From JALCRY01 sp050946575 (GTDB lineage Bacteria > Bacillota > Clostridia > Peptostreptococcales > Anaerovoracaceae), in the NCBI GenBank assembly GCA_050946575.1, contig JBMNVB010000003.1, positions 62,001 to 126,000 of the forward strand: DNA of 64,000 nt, written 5' to 3'. Positions 57,767-64,000 of the stretch are shown here, one piece after another. The notes under the pieces were generated by a model. The model searched no databases. It was not told where the DNA came from and saw nothing but the letters and a program-made list of their open reading frames with translations. A program made the position numbers and the translations under genes. Numbering within the stretch: the stretch's first letter is position 1; every line of letters begins with the position of its first letter.

Positions 57767-58117
57767 ATGGATGATTTTCTGAGGATAGGCATGCTCCATG
57801 ATTTTTACGGGGCGCTGCTGACGGATCGGCAGAACGAGACCGTCAGGCTGTATTATGAAGAGAATTGTTCGCTCGCCGAGATCGCGCAGGAGCTCGGCGT
57901 GAGCAGGCAGGCGGTGCATGATTCGCTGAAAAGCGCGGAGGCGGCGCTTGCCGGATATGAAGAAAAGCTCGGGCTCGCCCGCAAGTTCGCGAAGACGGAA
58001 GAGGCGATAGAGAAGATCGACGCGAAGATAGATGAGATCATAAAAAGCTCCGGCGACGATAAACTGGCGCGGAAGCTCGAAGAGATAAAGGCGGTACTCG
58101 GCCGCATAGACGGTTAG
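57767..58117 (+). CDS. ylxM: YlxM/UPF0122 sigma-factor-like HTH protein
   Basis: A 116-residue protein. The N-terminal half resembles sigma region 4: LTDRQNETVRLYYEENCSLA (about residues 17-36) and EIAQELGVSRQAVHDSLKSA (about 37-56) is the helix-turn-helix. The rest is a charged helix. YlxM is encoded next to ffh across Firmicutes and is linked to the signal-recognition-particle pathway. It starts after GAGGTGCGGGA and ends 8 bp before ffh. Confidence 0.92.
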   Translation: MDDFLRIGMLHDFYGALLTDRQNETVRLYYEENCSLAEIAQELGVSRQAVHDSLKSAEAALAGYEEKLGLARKFAKTEEAIEKIDAKIDEIIKSSGDDKLARKLEEIKAVLGRIDG

Positions 58118-58125
58118 GAGGAAAA

Positions 58126-59451
58126 ATGGCGTTTGAAGGACTGAGCGAAAAACTCCAGGGAGTGTTCAAGGGCCTGAAGGGGAAGGGCTCACTCACCGAA
58201 GCGGATATAGACAAGGCGATGCGCGAGGTCAAACTCGCACTGCTGGAGGCCGACGTGAATTTCAAGGTCGTAAAGGAATTCGTCGCGGACGTGAAGGAAA
58301 AATCCATGGGCGAGGAAGTCATGGAAAGCCTGACGCCGGGACAGCAGGTCATCAAGATCGTGAACGAAGAGCTCACGGATCTGATGGGCGGCGGCAGCAG
58401 CAAGCTCACATACTCGCCGAGCGGCTTTACTGTCCTGCTGATGGTGGGACTCCAGGGTACAGGTAAGACGACGACGTGCGGAAAGCTCGCGTATTACCTG
58501 AAAACGCAGGGAAAGAAACCGATGCTGTGCGCGTGCGACGTGTACAGGCCGGCGGCCATAGACCAGCTTGAAGTCGTCGGAAAGCAGGTGAACACGCCCG
58601 TGTTCGCGGACCGTGACACAAAGGACGTTACAGACATCGCGAAGCGCGCGAAGCACGAAGCGGAGATAAAGGGATACAACGTGCTCATCATCGACACGGC
58701 CGGTCGTCTCCAGATAGATGACGAGCTCATGACGGAACTCGAAACTCTGAAGCGCGAGATAAAGCCGCATGAGATACTGCTCGTGGTCGACGCCCTTACC
58801 GGACAGGACGCGGTGAACGCCGCGAAGGGATTCGACGAGCGGCTCGGGATAGACGGTGTCATCATGACGAAGCTCGACGGCGACGCGAGAGGCGGAGCCG
58901 CGCTCAGCGTAAAGAAAGTCACGGGGAAGCCGATAAAGTTCGTCGGTATGGGCGAGAAGATGGACGCGCTCGAGGTGTTCCATCCGGACAGGATGGCGTC
59001 GAGGATCCTGGACATGGGCGATATGATGTCGCTCATCGAACAGGCCGAGCAGAAGATGGACGACAAAAAAGCCGAAGAGCTCGAGCGGAAAATGAGGAAG
59101 AACCAGTTCACCCTCGAGGATTTCCTGGATCAGTTCGATCAGATCCGGAACATGGGAGGACTGGGAAAGGTCCTCGCTATGCTGCCGGGACAGCAGTCCG
59201 CGCTGAAGAATCTCGACCTCGACAAGAGCGAAGAAGAGTTCAGACACATGGAGGCGATCATCTACTCCATGACGCCTGAAGAGAGGCGCGACCCGAAGAT
59301 ACTGAACGCCAGCAGGAGGAAACGGATCTCGGCCGGCTCCGGGCGGCCCGTGAGCCAGATAAACACACTCGTAAAGCGTTACGAGGAATCGAAGAAAATG
59401 ATGAAGCAGATGAACAGATCGGGCGGGAGGATGCCCGGACTTTTCAGATAG
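58126..59451 (+). CDS. ffh: Signal recognition particle protein Ffh (SRP54)
   Basis: A 441-residue SRP GTPase. The N-domain covers about 1-95, the G-domain has GLQGTGKTTTCGK (about residues 107-119), DTAGR (about 189-193), and TKLDGDARGGAALS (about 247-260), and the Met-rich M-domain runs from about 325 to 441 (SAGSGRPVSQINTLVKRY binds SRP RNA). It targets nascent membrane proteins to FtsY/SecYEG. GGAGGAAAA precedes the ATG. The C-terminal tail is short. Confidence 0.96.
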   Translation: MAFEGLSEKLQGVFKGLKGKGSLTEADIDKAMREVKLALLEADVNFKVVKEFVADVKEKSMGEEVMESLTPGQQVIKIVNEELTDLMGGGSSKLTYSPSGFTVLLMVGLQGTGKTTTCGKLAYYLKTQGKKPMLCACDVYRPAAIDQLEVVGKQVNTPVFADRDTKDVTDIAKRAKHEAEIKGYNVLIIDTAGRLQIDDELMTELETLKREIKPHEILLVVDALTGQDAVNAAKGFDERLGIDGVIMTKLDGDARGGAALSVKKVTGKPIKFVGMGEKMDALEVFHPDRMASRILDMGDMMSLIEQAEQKMDDKKAEELERKMRKNQFTLEDFLDQFDQIRNMGGLGKVLAMLPGQQSALKNLDLDKSEEEFRHMEAIIYSMTPEERRDPKILNASRRKRISAGSGRPVSQINTLVKRYEESKKMMKQMNRSGGRMPGLFR

Positions 59452-59481
59452 AAACCGTATTGAAAACAGGAGGAAATAATA

Positions 59482-59721
59482 ATGGTAAGGATCAGACTGA
59501 AGAGAATCGGAAAGAAAAAACAGCCTTTCTACAGGATCGTGGTGGCGGATCAGAGAGCCGCGAGAAACGGAAAGTTCATCGAGGAGCTCGGATATTTCAA
59601 TCCGCTGACAGACCCGAACGACATCAAGGTCGACGAGGAAAAGGCGAAGAAATGGCTGGATGAAGGCGCTCAGCCGACCGAGAGAGTAAAGTCGATATTC
59701 AGAGAAGCGGGTATTTTGTAG
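59482..59721 (+). CDS. rpsP: 30S ribosomal protein S16
   Basis: A 79-residue S16. MVRIRLKRIGKKKQPFYRIV (1-20) and VADQRAARNGKFIEELGYFN (21-40) are nearly invariant. It assembles early in the 30S body. AGGAGGAAATAATA precedes the ATG, 30 bp after ffh. Confidence 0.97.
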   Translation: MVRIRLKRIGKKKQPFYRIVVADQRAARNGKFIEELGYFNPLTDPNDIKVDEEKAKKWLDEGAQPTERVKSIFREAGIL

Positions 59722-59738
59722 GGGAACGGTGATGGCTG

Positions 59739-59972
59739 ATGGTAGAACTTGTTGAAACTATAGCCAAGTCGCTTGTTGATGAACCCGACAAAGTCGAAGT
59801 CACTCGGGAAAAGGGCGATGGCGATACTACGATCATCCGTCTGCATGTCGCGGAAGGCGACATGGGGAAGGTCATCGGCAAACAGGGCAGGATCGCGAAA
59901 GCCATTAGGACTGTCGTTAAGGCCGCCGCTGTGAAGTCGAAGGAAAAAGTAGTAGTAGAGATCGTACAGTAA
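59739..59972 (+). CDS. khpA: KH-domain RNA-binding protein KhpA (YlqC)
   Basis: A 77-residue single KH domain. The GxxG loop is MGKVIGKQGR (about residues 42-51), followed by AKAIRTVVKAAA. In other Firmicutes it pairs with KhpB/Jag and affects cell-wall and division genes through RNA. Spacing after rpsP is 17 bp. The Shine-Dalgarno is weak (GGGGAACGGTGATGGCTG), suggesting coupling to rpsP. Confidence 0.93.
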   Translation: MVELVETIAKSLVDEPDKVEVTREKGDGDTTIIRLHVAEGDMGKVIGKQGRIAKAIRTVVKAAAVKSKEKVVVEIVQ

Positions 59973-59985
59973 GTACAGAAGACAG

Positions 59986-60007
59986 GGCACATATTTTCAT
60001 ATGTGCC
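59986..60007 (+). other. Perfect hairpin between khpA and rimM
   Basis: GGCACATAT (59986-59994) and ATATGTGCC (59999-60007) form a 9-bp stem with loop TTTC. No T run follows. It lies in the 53-bp gap before rimM and could be an RNA processing or stability element that sets different levels of r-protein and modification enzymes. Confidence 0.65.
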
Positions 60008-60025
60008 TTATGCATATTCGGGAAA

Positions 60026-60523
60026 ATGGAAAAGATCGAAATCGGAAAAGTGAGCGCGCCCGTCGCGATGAAAGGCGAGATAAAGATCCTGAGCTACTCG
60101 GAGGAACCGGACAGATTCGAAACGATAGACAGGATAGTGATCGGGGAGAATGAACACGAGATAGAGAGCGTGCGCTACAAGGGCGCTGCTCCCATAATCA
60201 AAGTGTCCGGCATTGATGACCGCGACGCGTCGGAAGCCGCGAAGGGAAAGACGGTATATATGTACGCGGAAGATCTTCCGGAGCCCGCCGAGGACGAGTT
60301 TTACGTCCGGGACATGATCGGAGCCTCCGTAGTGAGGGAAGACGGCAGCGAGGTCGGTACGCTCAGGGATATCAGCGGGGCGTCGGGACAGGATATCTAT
60401 ATCGTCGGGCGCGAAGGAAAGAAGGACCTGCTCATTCCCGGCGTGAAGGAATTCATCCGGGAAGTGGACACAGAAAATAAAAGGGTAACGGTGAGGCTGA
60501 TAGAAGGACTGGAGGAACTGTGA
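60026..60523 (+). CDS. rimM: 16S rRNA processing protein RimM
   Basis: A 165-residue RimM. The N-terminal domain starts IEIGKVSAPVAMKGEIKI (about residues 3-20), and the C-terminal PRC-barrel contains FYVRDMIGASVV (about 92-103) and LIPGVKEFIREVD (about 136-148). It binds S19 and aids 30S head maturation. The Shine-Dalgarno is weak. Its stop overlaps the trmD start. An octamer lies at 60210-60217. Confidence 0.94.
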   Translation: MEKIEIGKVSAPVAMKGEIKILSYSEEPDRFETIDRIVIGENEHEIESVRYKGAAPIIKVSGIDDRDASEAAKGKTVYMYAEDLPEPAEDEFYVRDMIGASVVREDGSEVGTLRDISGASGQDIYIVGREGKKDLLIPGVKEFIREVDTENKRVTVRLIEGLEEL

Positions 60524-61263
60524 TGCATATAGATATACTGACGCTGTTCCCGGAGATGTTCGACGGCCCGCTCGGCACGAGCATGATCGGCCGGGCGAGG
60601 GAGCGAGGCCTTATCGACATCGAATGCACCGATATCCGCGATTACACGCTCGACAAGCATAATAAGACGGATGAATATCCGTTCGGCGGAGGCCCCGGCA
60701 TGGTCATGATGGCGGAGCCTGTTTTCAGATGCCTTCGCGCCGTCAATGCGGAAAACAAGAAGATAGTGTACATGTCACCGAAGGGGAAGGTGCTCTGCCG
60801 GGAGAAAATAGAGGAGCTGTCCCGTGAAGAGGATCTCGTAATACTCTGCGGCCATTACGAGGGGATAGACCAGAGGATACTGGACGGATGGGATATAGAG
60901 GAGATCTCCATCGGGGATTACATCCTGACGGGCGGGGAGCCCGCGGCGATAGTCCTCATAGACAGCGTGGCGAGGATGATACCGGGAGTACTAGGCGACA
61001 GCGCAGGGATCATGGAGGAATCCGTGTATTCGGGTCTGCTTGAATATCCGCAGTACACGAAGCCGCGCGAGTTCGAAGGGATGAAGGTGCCGGAGGTACT
61101 GCTGAGCGGCGACCACGAAAAAATCAGACTGTGGAACTTCGAACAGGCATTGATGCTCACGAAGGAGCGCAGGCCGGACATGTTCGAGGAGTTCGTAAAA
61201 CACGCGGAAGGGCTCACGAAGGCTGAGAAAAAGGTAGTGGAAAAGGTAATATCTTTGGTGTAG
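60523..61263 (+). CDS. trmD: tRNA (guanine(37)-N1)-methyltransferase TrmD
   Basis: A 246-residue SPOUT methyltransferase. MHIDILTLFPEMFDGPL (1-17), the knot region YEGIDQRI (about 112-119), SIGDYILTGGEPAA (about 128-141) and the C-terminal Asp-bearing LSGDHEKI (about 194-201) are present. It makes m1G37, which prevents frameshifting. ATG overlaps the rimM stop (TGATG) after GGAGGAACTG. rplS, which normally follows, is not here. An octamer at 61147-61154 encodes Ala-Leu-Met with the TTG codon. Confidence 0.95.
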   Translation: MHIDILTLFPEMFDGPLGTSMIGRARERGLIDIECTDIRDYTLDKHNKTDEYPFGGGPGMVMMAEPVFRCLRAVNAENKKIVYMSPKGKVLCREKIEELSREEDLVILCGHYEGIDQRILDGWDIEEISIGDYILTGGEPAAIVLIDSVARMIPGVLGDSAGIMEESVYSGLLEYPQYTKPREFEGMKVPEVLLSGDHEKIRLWNFEQALMLTKERRPDMFEEFVKHAEGLTKAEKKVVEKVISLV

Positions 61264-61284
61264 AATATTTTAGAAGGAGGCCGC

Positions 61285-62262
61285 ATGCCGAAGCTTACGA
61301 AAAAGACTATATCTATATTCGCAGCGGCCCTCGTAGGGCTATATCTTGTGATTTCCGTCATCCCGACCCTGACCGGGAAACTGACGCCGACGCAGACTGT
61401 GGAGTACGGCGAACTGAAGGTGTCTGACGATGTGACGGGCTATGTGGTCCGGGACGAGACCGTATATCTCGCGAAGGAGAGCGGAGACGCTGTCTGGAAA
61501 GTAAAGGAAGATGATCTGATCAAAAAAGGAGCCGCTGTCATGACGTTCAAAAAGCGCAGCAGCGGCAAGAGTAATCAGAACAGTAAATATAAGGATATCC
61601 TGGACAGGCTCGACGGAAGCGGGAAGACCGCAGGTACCACGAGCCTGAGAAAGGGCGTTGTGTCGTTCCGGGTCGACGGATACGAGGGGATCATGACTCC
61701 CTCAAATCAGGAGAAACTGAAGGAGAGCGATGTCACGGGCATGGCGGCGGAGCCGGACAGCATAAAAAGAGACGGCTTCAAAAAGGGAGAGCCCATTTAC
61801 AAGATATACAATAATGCCGACTGGTATCTGAATATCTGGGTCGATGATTCGAAGACCTCCAGATATGAGGAAGGCGGCAGCGTAACGATAGAGATCGGCG
61901 ATGAGAAGATCAAGGGAACTATTGACAAGATCATCGGCGAAAAAAATAAATGGCACATTATAATAAAAACGAACCGGTACTGGTCAGGCCTCGGCAGATA
62001 CCGCGTCACGGACGCCACTATCGTGACCACTGACGAGGAAGGGCTCATCATCGACAATCAATGCATCGCGATAAAGAACAAGCATGAGGGCGTATACGTA
62101 AAGACGACGACCGGAGACTATAAGTTCACGAGGGTGAACGTTCTCGCGAGCAATGACGAGCAGTCGCTGGTGAGTTCAGGTACTTTCACGGACGAGAACG
62201 GCAGGACTGTGAGTACGGTCGAGGTATACGACGAGATACTGAAACATCCGAAAGAAGGCTGA
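61285..62262 (+). CDS. HlyD-like membrane-anchored protein at the sepF locus
   Basis: A 325-residue protein with one N-terminal membrane helix (about residues 9-28) and an extracytoplasmic part resembling HlyD/RND adaptor proteins: a lipoyl/barrel-sandwich segment (about 45-90; GYVVRDETVYLAKESGDAVW) and a beta-barrel domain (about 170-260). No transporter partner is encoded nearby. Clostridial genomes often have such a gene beside yggS-sepF, which suggests an envelope or division role rather than export; that is inference. AGAAGGAGGCCGC precedes the ATG, 21 bp after trmD. Confidence 0.75.
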   Translation: MPKLTKKTISIFAAALVGLYLVISVIPTLTGKLTPTQTVEYGELKVSDDVTGYVVRDETVYLAKESGDAVWKVKEDDLIKKGAAVMTFKKRSSGKSNQNSKYKDILDRLDGSGKTAGTTSLRKGVVSFRVDGYEGIMTPSNQEKLKESDVTGMAAEPDSIKRDGFKKGEPIYKIYNNADWYLNIWVDDSKTSRYEEGGSVTIEIGDEKIKGTIDKIIGEKNKWHIIIKTNRYWSGLGRYRVTDATIVTTDEEGLIIDNQCIAIKNKHEGVYVKTTTGDYKFTRVNVLASNDEQSLVSSGTFTDENGRTVSTVEVYDEILKHPKEG

Positions 62263-62266
62263 TAAC

Positions 62267-62929
62267 ATGACAGACATTAAGGCGAATCTTGAGGAAGTAA
62301 GATCGAAACTGCTTCCGGGAGTGCAGCTGATCGCCGTGACGAAGACGCATTCTCCGCAGGAGATAAACATCGCGATCGATAACGGCGTCACCGACATCGG
62401 CGAGAACAAGGTCCAGGAAATACTGGAGAAATACGACAGCGTGAAACCTGTGAGATGGCATATGATCGGCCATCTGCAGACGAACAAGGTGAAATACATC
62501 ATCGACAAGGTATGCCTGATCCATTCGGTCGACTCGCTGAAGCTTGCTAAGGAGATCGACAAGCGCGCGCGGAACGCCGGCAAGACCATGGACATCCTGA
62601 TCCAGGTAAATCCCGCTCACGAAGAGAGCAAATTCGGACTTGACCCCGATGACGTGGAAGGCCTCATACATGAGATACTCGATCAATGCGAGAATGTGCG
62701 CATCTGCGGGCTCATGTGCATCGCGCCGTATACGGACGATCCGCAGGATGTGCGGCCGTACTTCGCGGAGGTGCGCGAGATGTACGAGAAGTTCGGGAAA
62801 ATCGACGATGAGAAGATAGATTTCAAGTACCTTTCGATGGGGATGTCTCACGATTTCGAGGCAGCCGAGCAGGAAGGATCAAACATGGTAAGAGTCGGCA
62901 CCGCGATTTTCGGCGCCAGAGTATACTAG
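62267..62929 (+). CDS. yggS: YggS/PLPBP family PLP homeostasis protein
   Basis: A 220-residue single-domain TIM-barrel PLP protein. VTKTHS (about residues 24-29) carries the PLP lysine; IGENKVQEI (about 44-52), WHMIGHLQTNKVKYI (about 64-78), SMGMSHDFEAAEQEGSNMVRVG (near 190-211; phosphate-binding Ser) complete the pattern. It has no known catalytic activity and buffers free PLP. It begins 4 bases after the HlyD-like gene, and sepF follows 17 bp downstream, the standard Firmicutes order. Confidence 0.93.
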   Translation: MTDIKANLEEVRSKLLPGVQLIAVTKTHSPQEINIAIDNGVTDIGENKVQEILEKYDSVKPVRWHMIGHLQTNKVKYIIDKVCLIHSVDSLKLAKEIDKRARNAGKTMDILIQVNPAHEESKFGLDPDDVEGLIHEILDQCENVRICGLMCIAPYTDDPQDVRPYFAEVREMYEKFGKIDDEKIDFKYLSMGMSHDFEAAEQEGSNMVRVGTAIFGARVY

Positions 62930-62946
62930 CTTTAAGGAGGTAGACA

Positions 62947-63408
62947 ATGGGAGTAATGGACAAGTTCAAGGATCTTGTCGGGATCGAGGAGATCGATGAT
63001 GAAATCACTGAAGAAGAGATCGAACGCGCGGACGAGATGATCGAAAGAAAGCCGGTCGTGCGTTATCCGAGAGTACAGAGGGAGAAGGTGGTCCCAATGC
63101 AGAGAAGTACAAATCCGTTCAAACTGATGGTAATAAATCCGGAAGGATTCGACGAGTGTCCGAAACTCGTGGATTCTCTGAAGGCGAGAAAGCCGATAAT
63201 CATCAATCTCGAGAAGACAGATTCGGAAACGGCGAAGAAGATATTCGATTTCCTTTCCGGAGCTACATATGCTCTGAACGGGAACGTGCAGAAAGTCGCG
63301 AACAACATTTTCGTATTCGCCCCTGATAATGTTGATATTTCGGCCGGATCGGAAGGGAAAGGCTTCGACTTCTCGTCGCCCTCCCATGATGACGACGCCT
63401 GGAGGTAA
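62947..63408 (+). CDS. sepF: Cell division protein SepF
   Basis: A 153-residue SepF. It has an N-terminal amphipathic membrane-binding helix (MGVMDKFKDLVGIE), an acidic linker, and the FtsZ-binding globular domain (about residues 52-140; INPEGFDECPKLVDSLKARK and LSGATYALNGNVQKVANNIF). It anchors FtsZ to the membrane and shapes the septum. TTTAAGGAGGTAGACA precedes the ATG. Confidence 0.95.
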   Translation: MGVMDKFKDLVGIEEIDDEITEEEIERADEMIERKPVVRYPRVQREKVVPMQRSTNPFKLMVINPEGFDECPKLVDSLKARKPIIINLEKTDSETAKKIFDFLSGATYALNGNVQKVANNIFVFAPDNVDISAGSEGKGFDFSSPSHDDDAWR

Positions 63409-63414
63409 CAGAGA

Positions 63415-64000
63415 ATGATAACACCTACCGATATACAGAACAAGGAATTCACAAGAGGCGTAAGAGGATATAACGAAAAGGAAGTGGACATGTTCCTCGA
63501 CCTTATCACTCTCGACCTCGAGAAGATCGTGAAGGAAAACGTAAGGCTCAAGGGCGAGATCGCCGCTCAGAAAGAGCAGCTCGAGAAGTATAAGTCTTCC
63601 GAGGGCGAAGTGATCCAGGTGCTCGAAAAGGCGAAGAACCTCATGAATGACATTTCGGCCAGCACGGACAAGCGCGCCCAGGTGATCATAAAGAACGCGG
63701 AAATGGAAGCCGACCTGAAGGTCAGGAACGCCGAGAAGAAAGCGGAGCAGCTCGAGCTCAGGAACGAGGAACTCGAAAAAAGCATCCTTGCGTTCAGGGA
63801 TAAATACAGAAGGATGCTCGAGACGGAACTGAAGAATATCGGAGCCATGGCGGACGATTTCGGGATCGACGAGACCGCGCCGGAGCCGGAGCCTCAGGCT
63901 GAAACTCCGTCGCAGGCGGCCCCCGCCGAAGTCTCGGATGACGTGTACTCCCCGGAGCCGGACGAAGATATAATCGAGGTGAAGGACCTGAGCGATCTCG
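63415..64000 (+). CDS. divIVA: DivIVA family cell-division/polarity protein, 3' end cut by the window
   Basis: The frame from ATG 63415 is open to the window edge (195 codons so far). The start MITPTDIQNKEFTRGVRGYN (1-20) then EKEVDMFLDLI is the DivIVA membrane-curvature domain. A long coiled coil follows (about 35-145), then a Pro/Glu/Ala-rich tail (about 155 onward). It marks negative curvature at poles and septa. GGAGGTAACAGAGA, overlapping the sepF stop, serves as its ribosome-binding site. The length and C-terminal domain cannot be judged. Confidence 0.92.
   Translation, partial: MITPTDIQNKEFTRGVRGYNEKEVDMFLDLITLDLEKIVKENVRLKGEIAAQKEQLEKYKSSEGEVIQVLEKAKNLMNDISASTDKRAQVIIKNAEMEADLKVRNAEKKAEQLELRNEELEKSILAFRDKYRRMLETELKNIGAMADDFGIDETAPEPEPQAETPSQAAPAEVSDDVYSPEPDEDIIEVKDLSDL

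Overview
The window reads as a chromosomal segment of an anaerobic, amino-acid-fermenting member of the Firmicutes (class Clostridia). The evidence is CodY, SepF/DivIVA, PrkC/PrpC, a T-box leader, topA-hslVU-codY synteny, a ferredoxin-dependent 2-oxoacid oxidoreductase with a CoA transferase, and sigma-54 beside gapA. Base composition is high for Clostridia (roughly mid-50s % G+C by eye). I would guess the Anaerovoracaceae/Eubacteriales family XIII neighbourhood, but the sequence alone cannot fix that. No phage, transposase, rRNA or CRISPR array was seen. Almost everything is housekeeping or fermentation, on compactly packed operons.

Layout. 0.2-1.6 kb: uracil permease. 1.6-2.6 kb: a gene-free kilobase with two 186-bp inverted-repeat elements and a 43-bp tandem duplication. 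2.6-8.2 kb: a YheO-type regulator divergent from an operon of a P-loop ATPase, a four-subunit branched-chain 2-oxoacid:ferredoxin oxidoreductase and an acyl-CoA transferase. 8.2-12.5 kb: SEC-C protein, homoserine dehydrogenase, ECF S component, amidohydrolase, trmL, ridA. 12.5-19.3 kb: rpoN, gapA, pgk, tpiA, secG, rnr. 19.4-23.7 kb (minus): trkA with two trkH genes. 23.8-28.2 kb: MBL-fold hydrolase, HAD phosphatase, yraN, comM-like, dprA. 28.2-35.3 kb: topA, hslV, hslU, codY, hflX, yigZ. 35.4-36.6 kb: thirteen tRNA genes under one promoter. 36.8-42.1 kb: NSS transporter, HicB-like gene, tdk, radical SAM gene, Trp T-box and trpB2. 42.2-55.6 kb: queH, asnA, priA, def, fmt, rsmB, prpC, prkC, rsgA, rpe, an LCP gene and ddl. 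55.6-64 kb: thrS, a DUF2007 gene, ylxM, ffh, rpsP, khpA, rimM, trmD, an HlyD-like gene, yggS, sepF and the start of divIVA (cut by the window end).

How the genes fit together. Branched-chain amino-acid skeletons are oxidised to acyl-CoA with reduced ferredoxin, and the CoA transferase can pass CoA to acetate and release the acid. CodY (BCAA/GTP sensor) has a near-consensus box in front of its own gene. Amino-acid supply is further served by an NSS importer, a Trp-sensing T-box in front of trpB2, asnA and hom. Two division/envelope clusters are present (prpC-prkC-rsgA-rpe and yggS-sepF-divIVA).

The most unusual signal is not a gene. The non-palindromic octamer GCATTGAT (complement ATCAATGC) occurs about 35 times by my eye count in 64 kb, where about 1-3 would be expected. 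It lies on both strands and in coding and noncoding DNA, with strong enrichment between genes. It forms two perfect palindromes (123-140 and 57334-57353) and an inverted pair inside each 186-bp repeat. It behaves like a DNA-uptake-type or other genome-wide iterated sequence, which I do not know to be described for this group; comM-like and dprA genes are in the same window.
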